From: Lingula anatina
Taxonomy: Eukaryota > Brachiopoda > Lingulata > Lingulida > Lingulidae
Direction: 5' to 3'
Length of the DNA: 64,000 bases
NCBI RefSeq assembly: GCF_001039355.2
Contig: NW_019775473.1
Coordinates: 310,947 to 374,946, forward strand
Part shown: one piece after another, positions 45,237 through 56,455 of the stretch
Layout of the letters: each line of letters opens with the position of its first letter
Position numbering within the stretch: the stretch's first letter is position 1
The notes under the pieces: generated by a model
Seen by the model: the letters and a program-made list of their open reading frames with translations, nothing else
Databases searched by the model: none
What the model was told of the DNA's origin: nothing
Program-made: the position numbers and the translations under genes

Positions 45237-47977
45237 CTCCATGTTTTCCACTGAACACAATGGATGTGACATGAATAGCTCACCTAACACACTCGTCCCG
45301 CGGTAAGTAGTCTTCTAATCATGATAGAATCTGGGATTGTAAGTAAAAGCCGGCGTGTTTCTCTAAAAACATAGGTTTTCCTAAGACGACAAAGTTCACA
45401 TTACTGACAAATAACATTCAAGAGCTCGTATTACGGAAAGAGTGCTCTTTGCAATAAATTAATCCATTTGCGCGTGATCAAAATAATCTTGAATACAATA
45501 ATAAAGCAGGTCCATACCATCCATGAAATATATCCTGCACTGAAAAGTTAAGGTATCCTACACGGGATTTCCGCGCACAATCTAATTTTCCTTGCGATAT
45601 AAGCAGTTTTCTTCTACTCATGATTCATTAATCAAAGTTATTGGTTTATGGTTTCCGATTCAACAATTCAGTTCTAAACGAATCGTGATCCCTTTTAGAC
45701 CGCCATAGTCTTCTTGGCACTTTTAGAAGGAAATAATGACAGCATGACATCATGTAGATACTTTAATTTAATGAGTTTCATCGTTTTTCAATTCTGACGT
45801 AGGATTTGCACGATATGTTGACATCAACATGCGCCATTGGCATATCAAACGCATATGATATACCTTAACATTTAATTTCTTAAAGGAAATTAATTGAGAC
45901 AATTGTCTGCTTTGGTGATACAAATCATTTTAAGGGTGAAGGGGGTAAATGTATGCATTTTACATGTTTATGAATTTATAATATTCAAAAATGTATCGTA
46001 TCTAACGTTGCACAGAACCGTAAGTGACTGACTCGGGTTATCGGACCAATTACAGAGAAAGCGATCAACAATATTATTTATTATGGTATCGTTTTTTAAT
46101 CTGCCTGTCAGCCATTTTCTACGTTTATACACATTTCTAGCTTTCTATCTAACCAACTAATGGCTACGAATGTCCACTACACATGTTAGATAATGGCTCC
46201 AATTATTTTTGCTCACTGGATGCTGGGAAAACGAACAGACGAATTGAACCGATACAATATCTTTGCCAGAGCTTAATTTCTGCTGAGGCTGATCGGACTT
46301 TGACGTCGTAGCTTTTAATCAGATAATTCCATAACCGCGAGGCTTTTCTTTTGTTCGCTTCCTTTTACGCAGTCCTTTCGTAAACGAACCGCATGTAGGG
46401 GTTTTATTGCATGTGACCACCTTTTCCAATATCAACATCTATAGTCAACCTGTATAAGAAGCCACCTTAGAATGATCAATAACTCATTCGTGTCTTTGGT
46501 CTCTGAAACACAAACACAGTTATACACGTGTGTCCAGAACTCCGTCCTGTATGTATACAGCACGTTTCTGTGTCCTTTGGACCGTTCTAACCAATGTCCT
46601 GAGCGTCATATCCAACGGTCCAATATCTACCCGTTGGACAACGCAAGCATTAGGTGACAATAATAACGAGGGCGACAAAACTACTCCTGGAAGTCACCAG
46701 GTACATACCACCTGGTTGGACGGCTTTGGTGTTCAAGGAACAGATTTGGTACCGCCTCAGGCTGGTTCTGTCGCCGTTTTTGAACCCAACGTCACCACAC
46801 CCGTTGGCTCTACCATCCAGAAAAATGGAAGCACAACTGTTACGTCACAGACAGTGGCAAGTTCAAACTTTTTGTCTCCGACCGAAGCAGCAACAACTAA
46901 CACTACGACGTCAGACTTGACAATGATGCCCGAGGCTGAAAGAGCGACGAATGGTTTCACAGAGAGTAACTTGGAGCAGAATGGATGGCACAGTAGCGGA
47001 AATCCTAATGAAAGTGATATTACTTTCAAACTAAATGCTACTGATTTTAACAACAGCTTGAGCGGTAGAAACCAGACCGAATTATACATCGCAATTGATT
47101 ACGTAGGTTACGTTGTAGTTCCTTTTCTCCTCCTAATTGGTATCCCAGGGAACCTGTTCACAGTGATCATAATGTCAAGTCGTGAGTTTCGGAGGATGTC
47201 GTCCAGCGTACTTCTGATTGCCCTGTCTTGCTCAGATACCACGTTGATTCTTATGCTGCCGTTCAACAAGACCTTTGCCAAAGATATCCTGGGCGTAGAC
47301 ATACGGTCTCTGTCACAAGTCAACTGTAAAGTATTCTATTACGTGTGGAAAACGGCCAAAATGACTTCCTCTTGGTTCGTTGTATTGTTGACCTGTGAAA
47401 GGTAAGTTAAAGATCATATTAGCGAAAAAACATATTTTCTATTTGAAGTGCCACAATTATGGTATTTTTCATACTGTTGCAAAGCCGACAAAATGCATTC
47501 TACCTGAAGCTTTTGCAGAGCCGATCGGCATTCTCATTCTACTGGTTACTGTCCGGCTGATTTTTCAGCGTGTTCAGTAAAAATGGAGCTACATTCGCCA
47601 TTTTCTAGTATCACAACAAAGTGACTTTTCGCAATTTTATATGACATCATTAAAGTGTCTGTTATCTCATATTGTTCTGTGGCACCGTTACTCTGATTGC
47701 ACCCTTTGGCACTTAACTTTAAAAATGCAGTGTAATGATTTTTTTTTTCCTTTTTGAAATCCTAATTAATTTTGCTATTCTAATCCAGCAATTTAACAAA
47801 TCACATTTTGATTCATTCAAGGCTTGTCTTTCCTATTTCCTTCAGGAAATGCATCAACAGCAAATATGATGTTCTTCTTACAAATGATTAAATAAATCAA
47901 ATATGCCCCAACACATTTTGCCTCGAGGCCCAGCAGATTCTAATAAATATGATTAACATCAAAGTGCTAGCACAGGG
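45237..47977. repeat. 2.7-kb tandem duplication, second copy
   Basis: The homologue of 42488-45225. Homology ends near AGCACAG at about 47975, after which unique sequence leads to GPCR exon 2. Confidence 0.9.
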
Positions 47978-48590
47978 CAACCGTGACCGCCTTTGTATCC
48001 AACCGTCAATTTACCAAAAGACCGCGTTTGTTCTGCAATGAACGGAAATTGGTTTAAAAAAAACAGCACATTTCGAAATGTGTGTCGTCTTTTGAAGCTA
48101 TGCCGTTTGGTCCTCGGTTTAATCAGAATAACCTTTAGAAAGCGAAGTGATTTTTATGATAGACAGCATTCAAAGTGAGCTTTCCTGGAGATGTTTTAAG
48201 AGATCTATAGAAAAAGTTTTGTATTGTTATCAACATGGAAGCCTGAGTGGGAAGCGAATCCACTGAGTGATGACAGGTTAAGCACCCAAGGACGTTCCCA
48301 TTCGGCCAACAAATCAAGATATCTGATATAGTGTTATTGACAATAAATGAGTCCTGTCACACACACCGAAGCTTTACAGAAATTGCCGAAGGCTAGCAAA
48401 CTACCGCTACTATATTTCCACTCACCTAAGGTATTGCTAACACCTGTCAGTTGTCAACAGATCGTTGCAGTTTGGGAAAAAACATGAAAAGGATATCATG
48501 AAAACTGGCTGATATCCTGTTACTATATAGATGAAATAATAATATAATATCATGAAAATAGCATTAATAATTCATATTCAAGATATACTC

Positions 48591-48642
<52 letters not shown>

Positions 48643-51564
48643 TATCATTTATATCAGGCATTATATGATAATATCTGCAAAAGTATATAATAAAATTAAA
48701 GATATTATTATATTATTACTGTTATATTGAGAACATGTGACGTGAAAACAAACGGGCGTTTTCAAGTATTAAGACGCCATGTTCTGCTTTCAGACTACTG
48801 GCAGTGTGGGCACCGCTGAAAATCAGATCAATCCATGGCCGGAAGCAGGCGTTCATCATGGTTCTATTTAACTACATTTGCATTGGGGGCTATAACCTTG
48901 TCTGGGCCATATTTTCGGATACACTGCTAGAGAACGGAGTATGCGTGGCCAATGCACCGGTCAGACCCGAGTATAAAAGGCACAGCGAAGTTTTCCTTTT
49001 TGCTGGGATAATGATTCTGTCGTTTATTCCAACCGGTAAGTTATAACTGGGTAGATATTACATCCCAGCGTCTTGTATTGAGTGTTTTCAGTGCATTTTA
49101 GCTGCATTTCACTCTATTGCAAATATGGTAATGAACAAGGGTCGGGAGGGTTGACATAAACCTTGGTAACGGGTGAAAATAACTGAAAACCGGGAGGATC
49201 TAAACTAAATAATGGGAATGCCGTTTTACTGAAACTGTTCAAGTTGCACTTTTACGGAAATATCTCTATGTGAATAAAAGAACCTCAGGGATAGCTACGT
49301 GAAAAGCGTATAATATAAGCTTTGTGCGTAAGAGAGTTAAAAGAGTATTAACCTTTAAAGAATCTTTGCGTACAAAAGAACGGTGAAAATGGGTTTAATT
49401 GACTACCATGGATTTGTGACTTGCTACTGACGAGGTAATGGATAGTTACCCAGTCACTGAGACAAGTGAATACTTTTTAAAGATTTATTCAATCTAATAA
49501 TCGATAAATTCACAAAATATGTGTAGTATCTTACCCGATTCTCGTGCAGCGTTTCTAGTTTCAATCTTCCGTGCTGCTGACAATGCAATCAAAACAACTG
49601 AAAAATGATCGCCTGTCAAAGCTTTTCCATATTTGATACGGCCGTGATTTACGATTATTTGCTTAATAGGATTACTGACTGGGTTTATGATGATCAGAAT
49701 ACCGAAAATCATTTGTGCATCTAATTAATCAAAAATACATATACCATTTTGCTGATTTAAAAAAATCGATAATGTAAAATATCGGCGCTTATGTTTCTTG
49801 CTAAGCATGAGCATAAGCACCTCGAACCGGGATTACTTCATCCCCGAACAAGATCGTATGACAAAAAGTTGGCATAGGCGACGACACGTGTGTGGGCTTA
49901 AATTCAGTGCCGTCACTTTGGTTTAAATGCTTTTGTCGTGGAGTTGCAATGCTTCATTGAACAAAGGCATTATTTTGCCTTTTTTAACCATTTAGCTTTT
50001 AAGAAAAATCACGAGCAGTATTTAAAGTACTCAATAATGTCATTAAACAGGTGTTATAACGGGGTTCGTGGGTGGTCAAATAAAGGAAAAATTCGAAAAA
50101 CTGATTTTGCAATTTTTATCCCAAAATCGCAATTATGACGTCATCGGTAAAATGACATTTAGGTAAATACAAAGAAATCTAGTCAATAAAAACTGAACAT
50201 TAATTTATTATCCAAAACAATTGGTTTTTGTATAAGAGTGTCCATACCCTTAAGAGAAGATATCCGTAAGACTCAAGTATGTTTTACTACAGCTCAAAAA
50301 ATATTTTTCAACTTTTTTGCCCAACGATAAACTTTTTTGGTCCCAAACCACCCAAACTGATTTACGTCAAAAGCTTTTCTTGTGCTAATCTTAATTTTTA
50401 ATCGGATGTTCGATGTCCAACCTCCATGCAAAAACATTTTAGAATCTTTGCATGGACACGATGTGTCGTCTTTTGAGACCAAAGTCCATCGCTGAACAAA
50501 AAAGGAAGGAAATTATTTTGAGCAGTGGCCACCCATAATTGATTCTTACATTAAGCACACTTGCTGACAGCAATCCTATACTGAAATTGATTCTAATTAA
50601 ATTGCTCATTAGTTCGCCTCTTATTTTATTAACTGGCGCCATTATCATTCAATTAATCTCTTCGCAATTGGCCAATCACATTTTGAACGGTCTAAACAAA
50701 TACTGTAAAAAGGCAAGGCACAAAGGTCTTACATATCTCTGCATGAGATGAGGTAGGTATGGGATAGGTTTGAAAATTTTAACAAAGACACTTTATAGAA
50801 AAAATTAATAATAGAAAAGAAAACTACGTTGAATACAGTATCATCTAATTAAATTTCTTACTTAACTCTTTCTTACTTTCTTACTCTAACTGAACTGTAA
50901 GTTAGATTTTGTATTATTAGTATTATTATCTCCGCACAAGGGATACATATATGGTTGTATATTTATCCATTTCGTGTTTTGGGACATAAAATTTCTGTTG
51001 GCACCTTTGAGTATAATTGTACGAATGTTCACATACACATTTGAACATTTAACCACATAGATATTATTTGCATAATGACGTTTTGTATATCTTCAAAATT
51101 AACACTGTCTTCAAACCCTATACATACACACTTGGATGTTATTACAGCATACCTAGCTAATCTCAGTCATCTTCTGTTAATGTCTTGGAATATATAACAC
51201 GGCACTTACAAATGATCCTGCTAATCTAAACGAACTACCGGAATTTTAAGTAGATAATGAACCTCTCAGCGTTTAAGGCATGTCAAATTAATTAGAGCAG
51301 CCCCTTATGAAACGCACAAGGTAATCAATATCCAATCAATCATCATATCTTTCACGTATGAGTCTGATTAGTGTTTTAGGCACCGTTTTCCAGAGAAATT
51401 TTAGACAAATAAATCCTGCTGCATACTGCATAAGTTTAGAATATAGCACTCCCACAACGTTTAGTCTTGTTCTTCAACCAGTCTTTCGGATCTTTTAATG
51501 ACTAAGTATATACGTTTTTCCTTCACTATTTTCGTATTTATGTAACTTCAAACTTGTGATTGCG

Positions 51565-51626
<62 letters not shown>

Positions 51627-52488
51627 CCAGTTCAATTGACTGGTGGTTTCGTCATATATTCTCTTGCAGCATTAGACTCTTGTATACGCTAAGAATTGAT
51701 ATAGCACATTTGATTACTTTAGTTTTACAAATACAAACATGAACAAGGATTTGTTCAAGAAGTACAAAATATATTTGGAAAAAATCATTTTATTTGCATC
51801 ACATTCCTTGGATGATCTCTAGCTGTTATGTTTGAACACGTTTAACTGTTCATAGTAGCATAATAGTCATTTACAGGGAGCCTTAACTTGTAATATTATC
51901 ATATAACTGCTATCTTGGCTTCCATATCGGCAGCATTTTTCAGACCGAATATAGTGTGCACATCAGTAGCTGTACTTGTTCATATTGCCACGTCTTATAA
52001 TTTCAGTCATCTTGCTGATTGCGACGCCAATGATCATCTACAAGATCTACGTTCACCGCCGAACGCGTCGGGACCTAATCCAAGCGCAGGCGCTGAAATT
52101 GCAGCACGTGACCAAGGACAGAACCATCAAGTCCGCTGCTATGGTCCTCTCGGTGGCCGTGGCTTTCATCGTGTTGGTCAACCCCATTGGCATCGCTCAC
52201 ATCGTCTCTAAGGTCACCAATCACGACTTCTTTCGCTCCACCGACACAACCATTAAGGTTGTTCGGGAAACCACGCAGATATGCGAACAGTTGAATTATT
52301 CAATCAACTTCTTTCTGTTCGTAATTTGGAACGACAATTTCAGGGCTAGATTTCTCAGACTATGGTGGTGCCGTAGTGGCTTAGGCAGTACCTCTAATTC
52401 CGTGATGCGCAATGGTCTCCCAGGGAGCTTATCAAATATAAATATCTCAGAGAGGTGTGAATACCCTACAGATATGGAAATGGCTTAG
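46551..52488 (+). CDS. Class A (rhodopsin-like) GPCR with long glycosylated ectodomain, neuropeptide-receptor-like
   Basis: Exons 46551-47401, 48794-49035 and 52007-52488 (phases 2 and 1) encode 524 residues. Signal peptide, then about 160 extracellular residues rich in Thr, Ser and N-x-S/T sites. Seven helices: TM1 with GN (GIPGNLF), TM2 with LSCSD, TM3 ending in ER-L in place of DRY (CERLLAVWAPLK, across the first junction), TM4, TM5 (split by the second junction), TM6 with VNPIG where CWxP is usual, and TM7 with LNYSINFFLFV in place of NPxxY, followed by helix 8 (FRARF). The pattern resembles invertebrate FMRFamide/peptide-type orphan receptors, but the ligand is unknown. The frame at 46530 opens at a GTG; the first in-frame ATG is 46551, 98 bp after a TATA-like element. 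A near-identical first exon lies upstream at 43804. Confidence 0.85.
48241..48315 (-). repeat. tRNA-Ser-like relic (possible SINE head)
   Basis: On the minus strand, TTGGCCGAATGGG resembles an A box, and GTGGATTCGCTTCCCAC resembles the T arm and B box of tRNA-Ser (GTGGGTTCGAATCCCAC). The spacing suits a tRNA with a short variable arm. The acceptor stem does not pair, so it is not a working tRNA. It lies in intron 1 of the GPCR gene. Confidence 0.35.
48592..48642. repeat. (AAT)n microsatellite
   Basis: About 16 AAT units in GPCR intron 1. Confidence 0.97.
51566..51624. repeat. (ATT)n microsatellite
   Basis: About 19 ATT units in GPCR intron 2. The rest of that intron (49036-52006) is AT-rich and shows no exon. 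Confidence 0.97.
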
Positions 52489-52508
52489 AGATAAGCGTTT
52501 GCTATTCA

Positions 52509-52554
52509 TTCTCTCTCTCTCTCTCTCTAAATATGTGTGTGTGCGTGTGTGTGC

Positions 52555-52598
<44 letters not shown>
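52509..52598. repeat. (CT)n and (GT)n in the GPCR 3' UTR
   Basis: A CT tract followed by a long GT tract begins 20 bp after the stop codon at 52486-52488. Confidence 0.95.
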
Positions 52599-52600
<2 letters not shown>

Positions 52601-52674
52601 GGAGACAGAGAGAGAGTTAATAAAAACATTTCCCCTCTCTCACTTATTGATAAACTCCTTCCTTTCCATAACAC

Positions 52675-55342
52675 CCGATATTAGGAAGTACAACCAAATA
52701 CCATGATTTAATTAAACATATATATGAAAGCATTATAGAAATATAATCACCATAACTGCACAATGTGTGACCCCCTTTACCCCATCCGCAGCATAATTGT
52801 ATCCCTAATATCGCATTCAAGATTAATGCCCCCGCTCAACCCACGTTTTCCGTTGCGCACACGTTGTACATGGAGATACACGCCATCTGTTGATGAAAAT
52901 AGACTGTATGTTGTGTATTACTGTAATTAGTATAGGCCTAGAATGGCAAACACTGATGTAACTTCCCGAGGCAGCCACCTTATCTCGGACTAATAATAAT
53001 GAAAGTAATACGTGTTCCTTTTATAATTCACGCACACAAAAGTAAAACCCAATAAATTTGTATATATTGAAATGCTACAAGTTTTGTACGGAAGAAATAA
53101 ACATGTAACTATTGAAACACATCGATTCCGATACATATTTTCATTTTAACAGCATACTTAAATGACCCCTACCATTTGTTTGTCTCCAGATTGCGTACCC
53201 GGCTTTCGATTACTTGATCGACTTCGATCGACTTGAAACTAGATTTATCATCTATTTCGAACAAACTTTATGAAATAGTTTTCATATTAGCTAAAATACT
53301 CAGTTCCATGAACATAATGTTGACGTTTCATTAACAGATGTATGGTCCAAAGATGGAGCTACTGGTATGCGAAGTTAACAGTCTACCAAACCTCCTCACG
53401 ATAAAATGTTTTTTTTTTTTATTCCAAATAATGGCTTATGTACACCATTGGCATCAACTGCACCGGCTTTGTGCCGGTGTGACAGGAATGGTAGTCCACT
53501 AGGAACAGTGGTCCTTTCCTAATTACTTTGCAAAGGTGACATTCGTCCCATACAGTAACCCCAATACTCTGACTAACGCAAACCTGTACTTATCATATGC
53601 TACCCCGGACTTCCATTCCTTGGGCTACCATTCCTGTCACACCGGTGTTATGTAGCTGAGGTTCCATGTTACATCAGGTACGCCCTCCATTATATACATG
53701 AAGGTAATAGTGACAAATGTGGTTTAAGCTGCCTTTACACTGGACGACGTCTTTTCTGGGTCCCAAAGTACGGCCCCGTTTGAGAGTAAAAAAAGTATAC
53801 TTGACGTGCCGACAACTGGACGATCATTTAGCATTCATTCTACAACCAAAGCGATGCTTGTGCCTCCTTTCTACTACTACAGCGAAGCTAGATTCATGGT
53901 CGCACAAAGAAGCAGAAAGGGCGTCGTCCAGTGTATAGGGAGTTATACAATTAGTACGGAAAGCACCTGTTTAAACCAATTGGAACCGAACCTTGCGTCA
54001 CGGGGGTTTCTCTCGGTACAAGTCACCGGGTATAATGGCGTATGGCAATGACCTGTAAAAAACCATCAACGGTGCACAACTTACAAACTCCCTCATTAAC
54101 CTTTGAAGAATAATCGCCTGTGTCACGTTATCCACAACTCGGCTGTGATGGATTGCCCTTCCTCGACGTCTTTAGTGCGAAGAGGTCGAATAACGCATCA
54201 CCCTCTAATCTGTATCTGTCTCTATCCTATTAGTTGTTTAAAACTGACAATTCAATTGACAATAAAGTCTATAGTTTGCTACCTGTAAGCTAGCTTGCTG
54301 CTAATTTCCGCTTACGAGCATTATGTGTCGTTTGGTTGAATCTCTCCATGATGCCGTGGCATTAACCACTCTATAGATAGAATTGCAATGGGATTTTTTT
54401 ATTTGTATATCTAACACATCACGTATGTCAGTGAATCTTTGACAAAAACAAATAAAACCCATGGATATTTAAGTAAATAAAAATATATCTTTGAGTACAG
54501 TTATGCTTTATTTTCTATACCACTAACTGCACATGTTCTTGTTATTTACAAAAATTGAAGGATTAAATTAGACACGTGCCTTCCTCCACCCCGGGCTCTT
54601 TACAAAGGCTTCGTATTTGTAGACACCGAAAGTATGTAAGTTAGCGGTAAATGCATGAGCACTGCAACACTACCGTGGTCATGCAAGTGGGATCAAAGAG
54701 GGATATTCGTTTTGATCAAATATTTAGTAAAATAATGACAGAAGCATTGTCTGGAAAAAAGTGGTCCTCTCCCTTTCATATGGGTATTAGCATTCGACCT
54801 TAATGCTCCTACCACAATGCGATCTTTTAAGCCATACAGACTTGGAGTAAGATTATAGTGTCGAGGAAGATATTTAGAACAATGCAGTAAACAGTGCTCT
54901 CAGTAAATGGTTTTGGTTAAAATAAATACAAGTTCGGGATAATAAGCACCGAAAATAGGTATTCTATACGGAGAGCGTGCTGTAATTGACTAATGCTGTC
55001 ACGTACATATAAGACGACGAAGAAGATTAGCCAGTTGAAGAAAGTATATATAAATATCCACTGGACGTGAATGAAGAAAGGTTACGGTAGGAAGTAGTAC
55101 CATACAACATTTCTGAAACAATGGCAGACAGGCGAATGAGGTATGTGGCAAAGAGTACAAAAGTCTCCTTTTTATCTTGGCACGAAAATTAAAAATGGTA
55201 TGGGGAAAATTACTAATGCCTGGTGCCATCACAGTGACATTATAGATGCCTCTATCTTGAGGGGTGCTTTTATTAAAAGAGGTTATGTCAAATAATGTGA
55301 CATTAATGTATACAACTGAAAAGAGACAATCCTCTTACGAAC
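52675..55342. other. Intergenic region between two GPCR genes
   Basis: No gene supported. It contains the CCGGTGT transposon at 53474-53645. Short frames at 53717-54051 lack domains. Confidence 0.5.
53474..53645. mobile_element. CCGGTGT-ended small transposon, well preserved
   Basis: The left end CCGGTGTGACAGGAATGGTA and the right end TACCATTCCTGTCACACCGG are perfect inverted repeats of 20 bp. The element is 172 bp and non-coding, and is a relative of the element at 38580-38752. Confidence 0.85.
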
Positions 55343-56455
55343 ATGACAAACGGTTCATTGACTGCGTTTTCACTTGACGACGATTTAATTTTAAACAGTG
55401 CTTCCAACGGTAGTAAGGCCACAGGAACAACGTTGAAACAACTACCAAGTTACATCTGGGCATATTTTACTATTGTAGTGATAGTCATTAGTTTGGCTGG
55501 CAATGTATTGGTCGTTTTGTCAATCACCCTCACTCCTAACTTGCGCAAGGGGAGACATGCGCTAATAGCCAGTCTGAGTATTACAAACGGTCCGTTGAAT
55601 TTACCAGTGTTTTGTGTGGACGTTTATTCTATGTGGTCGTGCGAGTGGAACCTCGGCCCAGAGGCTTGTGCATTCATTGGGTATTACTCTTGGGTTATAT
55701 TCAGTGTATCGAGCTTGAACCTTTGTTTTGTTGCCGTGCAGAAATACATAACCATCTGCATGGAGAGCTGTATAAAGAAAATCACGTGGAGACAACTAAA
55801 CATAATGTTGATATCGGCTTCATTTGGTCTACCAGCTGCATTTCACGTCCCACTCCTTTTTGGGTCTGGAGGGAAGTTGGGATTTGATGAACTACAGTGT
55901 CGTTGTGGAATAATGTACGATCCATCCTTCCTATTCCGACACATCAGTAAATTAGTGTGGCACGGCATCCCGACTGTGGTCTCCATTATATGCTTTATTT
56001 CAATTATTAAGAAATTCGGCAAAATGTCTAACAGCCAGTCGCTACAAGCTGGGGAGAGTGTGACATTGGACGTGGAAATGGAAGAGAATGTGAGGTCCGC
56101 CAGAATGATTGGACTGTGCTTTGTTTTAGTTAATTTATTACTCGTTCCAAGCTCTGTCGTGGATCTGATTCACCTACGAGGCAACCGTCGTGACACCCAT
56201 GGGCTGGCGTACGTATTGGGTTGCATGACTACGTCTGTAAATCCGTTCGTATATGGTTTCATAGACAAAAACTACAGGAGAGCGTACAGGCAACTTCTCT
56301 GCACTTCCAGAGCATTTACACAACAGGCGCGCAGCAGACAAATCGCGCGCATGCGTACCACAAACGGAAGCACCGTGCCGTCCAACACCAGGGGGCGCCT
56401 GGCAAGTAACAGAAAGTTCCGCCGTGATCAACATTGTCAGACAACTAACCTATAA
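55343..56455 (+). CDS. Intronless class A GPCR, melatonin/Tre1-like group (tentative)
   Basis: A 370-residue single-exon receptor. N-glycosylation sites lie in the first 25 residues. TM1 is about 38-62 (LAGNVLVVLSI). TM2 has LSITN where LxxxD is usual, so the sodium-site Asp is replaced by Asn. Extracellular loop 1 has the WNLGPEAC pattern typical of melatonin and related receptors. TM3 ends in VQKYITI, so DRY has become QKY. TM6 lacks CWxP (LVNLLLVPSS). TM7 keeps NPFVYGF and helix 8 is KNYRRAYRQLLC, with Cys residues for palmitoylation. A Ser/Arg-rich tail follows. The lack of introns suggests retroposition or the usual intron-poor state of invertebrate receptor families. Ligand unknown; the changed switches may mean altered G-protein coupling. 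The AATAAA at 56949 is about 500 bp downstream. Confidence 0.88.
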   Translation: MTNGSLTAFSLDDDLILNSASNGSKATGTTLKQLPSYIWAYFTIVVIVISLAGNVLVVLSITLTPNLRKGRHALIASLSITNGPLNLPVFCVDVYSMWSCEWNLGPEACAFIGYYSWVIFSVSSLNLCFVAVQKYITICMESCIKKITWRQLNIMLISASFGLPAAFHVPLLFGSGGKLGFDELQCRCGIMYDPSFLFRHISKLVWHGIPTVVSIICFISIIKKFGKMSNSQSLQAGESVTLDVEMEENVRSARMIGLCFVLVNLLLVPSSVVDLIHLRGNRRDTHGLAYVLGCMTTSVNPFVYGFIDKNYRRAYRQLLCTSRAFTQQARSRQIARMRTTNGSTVPSNTRGRLASNRKFRRDQHCQTTNL

